Part shown: one piece after another, positions 7,933 to 15,159 of the stretch
Layout of the letters: every line of letters begins with the position of its first letter
How positions within the stretch are numbered: the stretch's first letter is position 1
NCBI RefSeq assembly: GCF_000380505.1
Contig: NZ_AQYH01000006.1
Location: forward strand, 372,001 to 436,000
Source of the DNA: Kaistia granuli DSM 23481
GTDB lineage: Bacteria; Pseudomonadota; Alphaproteobacteria; Rhizobiales; Kaistiaceae
Length of the DNA: 64,000 nt
Direction: 5' to 3'
Translations under genes and position numbers: made by a program
Notes under the pieces: model-generated
What the model was told of the DNA's origin: nothing
Database searches by the model: none
What the model saw: only the letters and a program-made list of their open reading frames with translations

Positions 7933-8853
7933 TCAGCCTGCCGACGCCCCACCCTCCTCTGGCCGAGCCTTGACCTGCTCGAGCAGCCAGGCCCGAAAGC
8001 GCAGGAAGCCGTCCATCTGGCGGCTGCGCGCCGGATAGATCAGCGTATAGGGCTGGTCGCCGACGAGCCGGCGTTCGGAGGCCGGGCAGAGGTCGCCCGA
8101 CGCCAGCGCCGTTCGAGCCACCACCTCCGGCACCAGCGCGACGCCGAGCCCGGCGATCGCCGCGTTGACCACCATGTCGAAATGCTGGAAGCGCGCGCCG
8201 CGCAGGATGGTGCGGCTGTCGAGCCCGGCATCGCGGAACCAGTCGAGCCAGAGCGTCGGCCGGGTCGATTGCTGCAGCAGCGGCAAGCGGGCCAGTTCCT
8301 CGTCCGGCAGCACGCGTCGCCCGCCGAGCAGCGATGGCGCCGCCAGGACCACGAGTTCCTCCGCCATCAGCACGTCGGCATAGGCGCCGCCCGGCCGATG
8401 GTCACCGCGCTGGATTGCGGCGTCGAAGCCCTCGGTCTCGAAATCGACGACGTCGAGCCGCGCCGAGATGTCGAAGGTGAGGTTCGGCGCGATGGCGCGG
8501 TACTGCGCCAGGCGCGGCACCAGCCAGGAGCTGCCGAAGGTCGGCAGCACCGCCAGCCGCAGCACATCGGCGTGGCCGCCGAACGCCATCACCGTCATCG
8601 CCGCCTGCCTGAGATCGTCGAGCAGGCGATCGGCGTCGCGATGGAGGGCGCGTCCGGCGTCCGAGAGAATCAGGCGCTGCTTGACGCGATGGAACAGCCG
8701 GACGCCGAGCCGCTCCTCCAGCGTGCCGACCGAACGGCTGACGGCGCTCTGGGTCAGATTGAGGGCCTGGGCAGCGCGCGTCGTCGCGCCAAGGCGGGCG
8801 CAGGCCGAGAAGGCCTGGAGCTCGGTGATCGTGGGTATGTAGCCTTCGCGCAT
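7933..8853 (-). CDS. LysR family transcriptional regulator (GcvA-like)
   Basis: A 306-aa LysR protein. The N-terminal helix-turn-helix spans about residues 8-67 (ATTRAAQALNLTQSAVSRSV), followed by a periplasmic-binding-like effector domain. It is divergent from the glutaryl-CoA dehydrogenase gene with a 164-base gap, the usual LysR arrangement, so it is the likely activator of that operon, probably responding to glutarate or its CoA ester. Confidence 0.88.
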   Translation of the reverse strand: MREGYIPTITELQAFSACARLGATTRAAQALNLTQSAVSRSVGTLEERLGVRLFHRVKQRLILSDAGRALHRDADRLLDDLRQAAMTVMAFGGHADVLRLAVLPTFGSSWLVPRLAQYRAIAPNLTFDISARLDVVDFETEGFDAAIQRGDHRPGGAYADVLMAEELVVLAAPSLLGGRRVLPDEELARLPLLQQSTRPTLWLDWFRDAGLDSRTILRGARFQHFDMVVNAAIAGLGVALVPEVVARTALASGDLCPASERRLVGDQPYTLIYPARSRQMDGFLRFRAWLLEQVKARPEEGGASAG

Positions 8854-9017
8854 CGGCCCGCCGCCCCGCCAGTCTATAACTAATACTCATCAACTTCGCT
8901 GAAACCCTTGTTATCCCGACCCGGCTCGATTTGCTAGTTTCAGACGAAATTGCGCAGGCTTCCGCCACGAGGGCGCCCGCCGGCGCCCTGCCCCATCAGA
9001 ACTGCAAGGTGAGATCG

Positions 9018-10241
9018 ATGTCCGCTCAGAACCCGACCCTGAAGCCGAAGGATCAGCCGGCGCTCTCGCGCTTCGTCTGGGAGGATCCGTTCCACTTCGA
9101 AACGCAGCTCACCGATGAAGAGCGCATGATCCGCGACACGGCCAAGGCCTTCGCCGCCGACCGCCTGCTTCCCCGCGTGGAAAAGGCCTATCTGGACGAG
9201 CTGACCGATCCCGAGATTTTTCGCGAAATGGGCGAGACCGGCCTGCTCGGTGTCACCGTGCCGGCCGAATATGGCGGCGTCGGCGCCTCCTATGTCGCCT
9301 ACGGCCTGGTGGCGCGCGAGGTCGAGCGGATCGATTCGGGCTACCGGTCGATGATGAGCGTGCAGTCGTCGCTGGTGATGTATCCGATCTACGCCTATGG
9401 CAGCGAGGCACAGCGCCAGAAGTATCTGCCGAAGCTTGCCACCGGTGAATGGATCGGCTGCTTCGGCCTGACCGAGCCCGACGCCGGCTCCGATCCCGGC
9501 GGCATGCTGACCAATGCCAAGAAGACCGAGGGCGGCTACGTCCTGAATGGCGCCAAGACCTGGATCTCCAACTCGCCGATCGCCGACGTGTTCATCGTCT
9601 GGGCCAAGTCCGAGGCGCATGACGGCGCCATCCGCGGCTTCGTGCTGGAAAAGGGCATGAAGGGTCTCTCCGCCCCCAAGATCGGCGGCAAGCTGTCGCT
9701 GCGCGCCTCGATCACCGGCGAGATCGTGATGGACGACGTCGAGGTCCCCGAGGACGCCCTGCTTCCGAACGTGTCGGGCCTCAAGGGTCCGTTCGGCTGC
9801 CTGAACCGCGCCCGCTACGGCATTTCCTGGGGCGTGCTGGGAGCCGCCGAGGATTGCTGGTTCCGCGCTCGCCAGTATGGCCTCGACCGCAAGCAGTTCG
9901 GCAAGCCGCTCGCCGGCATGCAGCTCTACCAGAAGAAGCTCGCCGACATGCAGACCGAGATCGCGCTCGGCCTGCAGGCGTCGCTGCGCGTCGGCCGCCT
10001 GTTCGACGAGGGCCAGGCGGCGCCGGAAATGGTCTCGCTGGTCAAGCGCAACAATTGCGGCAAGGCGCTCGATATCGCCCGCCAGGCCCGCGACATGCAT
10101 GGCGGCAACGGCATCCAGATCGAGTACCACGTCATGCGCCACGCGCAGAACCTCGAGACGGTCAACACCTATGAGGGCACGCACGACGTGCACGCGCTGA
10201 TCCTCGGCCGCGCCCAGACCGGCCTCCAGGCGTTCTTCTGA
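9018..10241 (+). CDS. gcdH: Glutaryl-CoA dehydrogenase
   Basis: A 407-aa acyl-CoA dehydrogenase. It oxidises and decarboxylates glutaryl-CoA to crotonyl-CoA in lysine, tryptophan and glutarate breakdown, passing electrons to ETF. The features match GCDH rather than other members: the [12 protein letters not shown] segment containing the carboxylate-binding Arg, [12 protein letters not shown], and the C-terminal [17 protein letters not shown] containing the catalytic Glu. The start at 9018 has AAGGTGAG upstream; the frame extension to 8931 is leader. The stop overlaps the CaiB start in TGATG. The gene is divergent from LysR. Confidence 0.93.
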   Translation: MSAQNPTLKPKDQPALSRFVWEDPFHFETQLTDEERMIRDTAKAFAADRLLPRVEKAYLDELTDPEIFREMGETGLLGVTVPAEYGGVGASYVAYGLVAREVERIDSGYRSMMSVQSSLVMYPIYAYGSEAQRQKYLPKLATGEWIGCFGLTEPDAGSDPGGMLTNAKKTEGGYVLNGAKTWISNSPIADVFIVWAKSEAHDGAIRGFVLEKGMKGLSAPKIGGKLSLRASITGEIVMDDVEVPEDALLPNVSGLKGPFGCLNRARYGISWGVLGAAEDCWFRARQYGLDRKQFGKPLAGMQLYQKKLADMQTEIALGLQASLRVGRLFDEGQAAPEMVSLVKRNNCGKALDIARQARDMHGGNGIQIEYHVMRHAQNLETVNTYEGTHDVHALILGRAQTGLQAFF

Positions 10242-11383
10242 TGCAGCCGCTCGAGGAACTGAAGGTCATCGAGCTGGCGCGCATTCTGGCCGGCCCCTGG
10301 GCCGGTCAGACGCTGGCCGATCTCGGCGCCGACGTCATCAAGGTCGAAAGCCCCGAGGGCGACGACACCCGCACCTGGGGACCTCCCTTCATCGAGGATG
10401 GCGGCGAGAAATCCGCCGCCTATTTCCACGCCTGCAACCGGGGAAAGCGCTCGATCGTCGCCGATTTCCGCACGCCGGAGGGTGTCGAGCTCGTGCGCGC
10501 GCTGATCCGCGACGCGGACGTGGTGATCGAGAACTTCAAGGTCGGCGGCCTCGCCAAATACGGCCTCGACTATGAGAGCCTGAAGGCGATCAACCCGCGC
10601 CTCGTCTATTGCTCGATCACTGGCTTCGGTCAGACCGGGCCCTATCGCGAGCGCGCCGGCTACGACTTTCTCATCCAGGGCATGGCCGGGATCATGGATT
10701 TGACCGGCGATCCCGCCGGCGAACCGCAGAAGATCGGCGTCGCCTTCTCCGACATCTTCACCGGCCTCTACAGCGTCATCGCCATCCAGGCCGCCCTCGC
10801 CCAGCGTGCGCGCACCGGCGTCGGCCAGCACATCGACATGGCGCTGCTAGACACCTCGGTCGGCGTACTTGCAAACCAGGCGATGAACTTCCTCGCCACC
10901 GGCACGCCGCCGCGCCGGCTCGGCAACGCGCATCCGAACATCGCGCCCTACCAGACCTTCGCGGTCTCCGACGGCCACCTGATCCTCGCGGTGGGCAATG
11001 ACGGCCAGTTTTCCCGTTTCGCCACGGTCATCGGCAAGCCGGAACTCGCCGCCGACGCCCGTTTCCTGACCAATTCCAGCCGCGTCGCCAACCGCGTCGC
11101 GCTGACGGAATTGATCGCCGGCGAACTGGCCAACTGGCAGCGCGATGCGCTGCTGGCCAAGCTCGAAGTGGCGCATGTGCCGGCCGGACCGATCAACACG
11201 CTGGAAGACGTCTTCGCCGACCCGCAGGTCGTCGCGCGCGCCATGCGGCTCGATCTCGACGGCGTGCCGGGCGTCCGCACGCCGATCACCCTGTCGGGCG
11301 CGGAATTGTCGCTCGACAAGCGCGCGCCCCGTCTTGGCGAGCATGGCGACGAGATCCGCGCCGAGATCGCCGCCAGGGCCTGA
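10241..11383 (+). CDS. CaiB/BaiF family CoA-transferase (likely succinyl-CoA:glutarate type)
   Basis: A 380-aa class III CoA-transferase. It shows the N-terminal ARILAGPWAGQ-x-LADLGADVIKVE block, SITGFGQTGPY, and the catalytic Asp171 in VAFSDIFTG that carries the acyl-anhydride intermediate. It is translationally coupled (TGATG) to gcdH, which suggests that it activates glutarate to glutaryl-CoA, as the human SUGCT enzyme does. This is inference from family and context. A strong terminator follows. Confidence 0.88.
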   Translation: MQPLEELKVIELARILAGPWAGQTLADLGADVIKVESPEGDDTRTWGPPFIEDGGEKSAAYFHACNRGKRSIVADFRTPEGVELVRALIRDADVVIENFKVGGLAKYGLDYESLKAINPRLVYCSITGFGQTGPYRERAGYDFLIQGMAGIMDLTGDPAGEPQKIGVAFSDIFTGLYSVIAIQAALAQRARTGVGQHIDMALLDTSVGVLANQAMNFLATGTPPRRLGNAHPNIAPYQTFAVSDGHLILAVGNDGQFSRFATVIGKPELAADARFLTNSSRVANRVALTELIAGELANWQRDALLAKLEVAHVPAGPINTLEDVFADPQVVARAMRLDLDGVPGVRTPITLSGAELSLDKRAPRLGEHGDEIRAEIAARA

Positions 11384-11404
11384 GGGCTCCCATAGCCGCA
11401 AACA

Positions 11405-11440
11405 AAAAGGGCCGCTGCGCGAGCAGCGGCCCTTTTCTTT
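11405..11440. terminator. Rho-independent terminator after the gcdH operon
   Basis: A 10-bp GC stem (GGGCCGCTGC / GCAGCGGCCC) closed by a GCGA tetraloop, flanked by A4 and TTTTCTTT. It lies between convergent genes and can act in both directions. Confidence 0.92.
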
Positions 11441-11460
11441 CTCGACGAGGCTCAGACGGT

Positions 11461-12033
11461 CTAGGCCTTGCCGATATCTTCCTTGCGCATGCCGCCGACG
11501 CGGGCGAGCGGCCGGCCGGAATCGGTGATGGCGATCGCCACGACCATCTCATGCGCCTTGGGAGCATCCGGAATGCGGATTTCCATGGCATCGAAATGGC
11601 TGCGCACGCGCGCATGGTCCTTGTGGCCGAGCGGCACGTCAATGACGGCGCCGATCTTGGCGCGCTTCTTCGCCGACGGGATCAGCGCATCGCCCTTGCC
11701 AAGCACGGCGCGGAACGGTGCGCCGAGCTTCGGATGCATGATCGCCGCCGCGTGCTCGAACTCGCCCTCGGCGCCGACGATGACCGCCTTGCCGAAGCTC
11801 TCGACCTGGTCGCCCGGGATGCCGAGCAGCGCCACGGCGTGGCGCGGCAGCAAATCGCCCAGCTGCTCGCCGAGGTCGATCAGCTCGGCCAGATCCTCGA
11901 CATAGCGGCCGGAGCCGCTATTCGAGACCACCGCGGCGGCCGACACCTTGCGCACCGGCGCCGGCAGGACCGTATCACCCTCGATCAACGTCTCTTCGAG
12001 CGTGGTGACGATCTTGCGGATCACGCGGCTCAT
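11461..12033 (-). CDS. Amino acid synthesis family protein (AA_synth, PF06684), paralogue 2
   Basis: A 190-aa protein of the AA_synth (formerly DUF1185) family. The biochemical role is unknown despite deposited structures. Family features seen are the RKI-x-T-T-x-E-E N-terminus, SGRYVEDL, GKAVIVG-x-x-G-E-x-EH and RSHFDAMEIRIPDAP near the C-terminus. It overlaps the upstream paralogue by 4 bases. The two copies are roughly as far apart as typical paralogues and may form a heteromer. It is third in the operon with the enamidase-like gene. Confidence 0.82.
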   Translation of the reverse strand: MSRVIRKIVTTLEETLIEGDTVLPAPVRKVSAAAVVSNSGSGRYVEDLAELIDLGEQLGDLLPRHAVALLGIPGDQVESFGKAVIVGAEGEFEHAAAIMHPKLGAPFRAVLGKGDALIPSAKKRAKIGAVIDVPLGHKDHARVRSHFDAMEIRIPDAPKAHEMVVAIAITDSGRPLARVGGMRKEDIGKA

Positions 12034-12614
12034 CGAAGGCCGTCCTCGCCCTTGATGTCGGCAACCGCCAGGCCGCCGACGCGGGCATGGACGCGCGAGC
12101 CGGTGGTCATCGACAGGATGACGACCATCTCGTCAGCGCGCGGCGCGTCGGGGATGTTGACCTCGATCGCGTCGAAATGGCTGCGCACATACGAAGCGTT
12201 CACATGGGTGATCGGGATATCAATGGTGGCGCCGACGCCGCCGACCTTCTTGGTCGACGGAACAATGGCCTTGGCCTCGCCGAGCAGCTCGCGCATCGCG
12301 TAGCCGCCGGGGACGTGCCAGAGCGCACCATGCTCGAGCTCGCCGCCCTCGCCGACGATCGCGCCCTTGCCGTAGCCCTCGATCGCCGACGCGTCGCCGC
12401 CGAGCGCTTCGAGCAGGCGCGTCGACATCTGCAGGCCGAGCGGCTTCATGTCTTCCATCATGCCGGTAATGTCTTCGACATAGCGACCGGCATAGGGGTT
12501 CTTGACGACCGCCATGATCGTGCCCCGGCGGGGGGGATTGGCGACAACGGGGCCGCCTTCGTGAAAGATTTCCTCGATGCGGATGACGAACTTCCGGACG
12601 ACGACGTCGGTCAT
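12030..12614 (-). CDS. Amino acid synthesis family protein (AA_synth, PF06684), paralogue 1
   Basis: A 194-aa AA_synth-family protein. It has RKFVIRIEEI at the N-terminus, AGRYVEDITGMMEDM, GKGAIVGEGGELEHG and RSHFDAIEVNIPDAPRADE. It is 32 bases downstream of the amidohydrolase start-to-stop unit and coupled by 4 bases to its paralogue. The co-occurrence suggests that both act on the product or substrate of the amidohydrolase, but no reaction is established for this family. Confidence 0.82.
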   Translation of the reverse strand: MTDVVVRKFVIRIEEIFHEGGPVVANPPRRGTIMAVVKNPYAGRYVEDITGMMEDMKPLGLQMSTRLLEALGGDASAIEGYGKGAIVGEGGELEHGALWHVPGGYAMRELLGEAKAIVPSTKKVGGVGATIDIPITHVNASYVRSHFDAIEVNIPDAPRADEMVVILSMTTGSRVHARVGGLAVADIKGEDGLR

Positions 12615-12646
12615 ATCAAGCTCCTGAAAGAGATTGGACGCGGTGA

Positions 12647-13840
12647 CTAGTTGCAGACGAAGGGCAGGCGCTCGGCCGGCGGCGTGTTGCGGCTGCGGCC
12701 CGAGCGGACGATGCCGTCGATGACGATCATGCCGACGCCCGGCAGATCGCCAAGCTGGATGCTGTCGAGCATGTCGCGACCGGCGGAATGCATCGCCTTG
12801 GCGAGGAAGACGAAATCGGCGGGACGGCCGACCTCGATCAAACCGCTGTCGAGGCTGCGCATGCGGGCCGTGTTGCCGGTGGCGAAGCAGATGGCGATCT
12901 CGGCGGGCACGTCGCCGAGCGACGACAGCAGCGAGACCATGCGCAGGATGCCGAGCGGCTGCACGCCAGAACCTGCCGGACCGTCGGTGCCGAGGATGAC
13001 GCGCTCCATCTCGCCCATCTCGCGCGCCGTGCGCAGGGCGAAGAGCGCGGCGCGCTCATTGCCGTTATGGACGATCTCCAGGCCCGCCTTGCAGCCTTCG
13101 CAGATGCAACGGATCTCACGGTCGGGCAGCGCGGTGTGGCCGCCATTGATATGGCCGACAACATCGGTGCCGGCCGCCAGAACCACGTCGGCGCCGATCA
13201 GGCCGGAACCGGGAACCGAAGGGCCGCCAGTGTGGATCGTCGACTGGATGCCGTATTTCCGCGCCCAGGCCACCATCTTGCCGGCCGTCTCGCCGTCCTT
13301 GACGCTGCCGAGGCCGATTTCGCCAAGCAGGCGCACGCCGGCGTCGGCGAGGTCCTTGAAGTCCTGCTCGACCATGCCCTGCTCGATGATCGGCGCGCCG
13401 GCATGGATCTTGACGCCGCCCGGACGGAAAGCGGTGAAGGTGCGCTGGGCGGCGATCGCCAGAGCCTTCAGGCCGACGATGTCGGTCGGGCGGCCCGGCG
13501 TATGCACCTCGCCGGCCGAGATCATGGTGGTGACGCCGCCATGCATGGTGCTGTCGATCCAGCCGAGCTGGCTCTGGCGAGGCGTCCAGTCACCGGCGAC
13601 GGGATGGACATGGCTGTCGATCAGGCCGGGTGCCAATACCGCCTGGTTGGCGTCGATCACCTGGTCGGGATGGTCGGTATCGACGTCCTTGAAACGCCCG
13701 ATGGCTGCGATCTTGCCATCCACCACGACAACCGTATCCGCCTCGAGGATCGGGTTTTCCATGGCGCCGCTGAGCACCATCCCGATGTTGCGAATGACGA
13801 GTTTGCCCTTCGGCTGCGCCGAGACGGGATCGTGGGACAT
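12647..13840 (-). CDS. Amidohydrolase family protein, enamidase-like
   Basis: A 397-aa amidohydrolase-superfamily protein. It most resembles enamidase, the Eubacterium barkeri enzyme that opens the ring of 6-oxo-tetrahydronicotinate. It shows the HxH metal motif in GLIDSHVHPV, a GEIGLG Glu in the position where many relatives use a carboxylated lysine, STIHTGG, VGHINGG, and the Asp motif LGTDGPAGSG. The ATG at 13840 has GGAG at good spacing; the ATG at 13861 is rejected. It leads an operon with two AA_synth proteins. The likely substrate is a cyclic amide or lactam; nicotinate itself is not proven because the other nicotinate genes are absent. Confidence 0.8.
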   Translation of the reverse strand: MSHDPVSAQPKGKLVIRNIGMVLSGAMENPILEADTVVVVDGKIAAIGRFKDVDTDHPDQVIDANQAVLAPGLIDSHVHPVAGDWTPRQSQLGWIDSTMHGGVTTMISAGEVHTPGRPTDIVGLKALAIAAQRTFTAFRPGGVKIHAGAPIIEQGMVEQDFKDLADAGVRLLGEIGLGSVKDGETAGKMVAWARKYGIQSTIHTGGPSVPGSGLIGADVVLAAGTDVVGHINGGHTALPDREIRCICEGCKAGLEIVHNGNERAALFALRTAREMGEMERVILGTDGPAGSGVQPLGILRMVSLLSSLGDVPAEIAICFATGNTARMRSLDSGLIEVGRPADFVFLAKAMHSAGRDMLDSIQLGDLPGVGMIVIDGIVRSGRSRNTPPAERLPFVCN

Positions 13841-14177
13841 CGCGCTTCTCCATGCGTGCAATAGTCAGGCACCTCTCGTCCACTACACTCAAACTCATAT
13901 GAGTTCAAACAATAATGCCGGACGAATCGCCATTCTTGACAGTGTTTCATGGATTGAAACTCAAGCGTGGACGGACGGAAACCCGGAATCGTCCCCTGCC
14001 CACGCCCACCACCCGGCAATAGCGCGTAATGACCCGCGAACGAGCCCGGCGGTCGGGACACAATGCAGGGCGCGATCCGGTGACGGATGCCCTCCCCTTC
14101 GCCTTCGATCGGGGCGCCACGATACGGCGACGCGGTGGCCAGAGGATCCAGGTCACGGCACGCTAGGCGTCCGGCTG
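13841..14177. promoter_or_regulatory. Promoter region of the enamidase operon with two dyads
   Basis: A 337-base gap with no gene. A perfect 14-bp palindrome AACTCATATGAGTT is at 13892-13905. A second inverted repeat, GTTTCA/TGAAAC with a 5-base spacer, is at 13944-13960. AAACTCA occurs in both. These are the best operator candidates for the minus-strand operon starting at 13840. The half of the gap near 14177 shows nothing I can name. Confidence 0.4.
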
Positions 14178-15098
14178 TCAGGAGGTCGCCAGCGACCCGA
14201 GCGGCCGCAGATGCGCGAGCAGGGACTCGGCCGCCGGCGACAGGCCGGTGCGGGCCCTCGTCACGATGCAAAGCGTTCGCTGCAGTGAGAGATCGCGAAG
14301 CGGAATGCAGCGAATGTCCGGGCTTTGGACAACGGAGGCCGCGAGCTCTGGCATCAGCCCGACGCCCATGCCCTGCGCGATCATCGTCAATTGCGCGATC
14401 GTGCCATGCGCCCGGAGCCGGCCGGCTAGGAAGCTCGGCGGAATGCCGGGCGCCGCCGCGATCTGCTTGCCCGTTCCGGTGCCCTGATCGAGGGCGATGA
14501 CCTGATCGGCCGGAATATCCGCGAGCTGGATCGCCTGCCGACCGGCCAACGGATGGTCCCGGTGGCAGACGAACACGAAGGGATCGGCATGGAACGGCTC
14601 GTAAGCGAGCTGGTCGCCCTCGTGCCAGCGCTCGGCGATGCCGAAATCGACCTCCCGTTCGAGCACCAGCCCACCAACCCGCGCGGCGATGTCGTCATGG
14701 ACGGTGACTTCGACGGCCGGATGGGCGGCGCGGAACGCCTTCAACGCCGGTGCCAGGTGAAAGAGGACGACGGACGGCGCCGCCGCGACCCTGACCGAGC
14801 CGCGCTCGACGCCACCGACGCGCCGGAGCTCGTGCAACGAGGCATCGAAATCCGAAACGACCCGCCGCGCCACCACCAGGAATTCCATTCCTGCCTCGGT
14901 CGGCATCACCGGGCGGGATTGGCGATCGAAGAGACGCAGTCCGCATTCCGTCTCCAGTTGCCGGATGGTCTCGGTCAGTGCCGAGGGAACCACGCCCAAG
15001 GCTTCGGCGGCGCGGGCAAACGTCTGCTCCGCCGCCAGCGCCAGGGCGGCGCGGAAATGGCGAATGCCGATATTCGTATTTTTCGAATGTATGTTCAT
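14178..15098 (-). CDS. LysR family transcriptional regulator
   Basis: A 306-aa LysR regulator. The helix-turn-helix spans about residues 13-72 (QTFARAAEALGVVPSALTET), and the effector domain contains the GVGLMPELAAS motif common in this class. It is divergent from the FAD/4Fe-4S dehydrogenase gene with only 61 bases between the starts, so it most likely controls that enzyme. Effector unknown, presumably a 2-hydroxyacid. Confidence 0.88.
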   Translation of the reverse strand: MNIHSKNTNIGIRHFRAALALAAEQTFARAAEALGVVPSALTETIRQLETECGLRLFDRQSRPVMPTEAGMEFLVVARRVVSDFDASLHELRRVGGVERGSVRVAAAPSVVLFHLAPALKAFRAAHPAVEVTVHDDIAARVGGLVLEREVDFGIAERWHEGDQLAYEPFHADPFVFVCHRDHPLAGRQAIQLADIPADQVIALDQGTGTGKQIAAAPGIPPSFLAGRLRAHGTIAQLTMIAQGMGVGLMPELAASVVQSPDIRCIPLRDLSLQRTLCIVTRARTGLSPAAESLLAHLRPLGSLATS

Positions 15099-15159
15099 TT
15101 CATTCCAATGTTACGAACGAACGCAGCATGCTTCAATGGGGCCCCTGCCGAGGTCTCCC

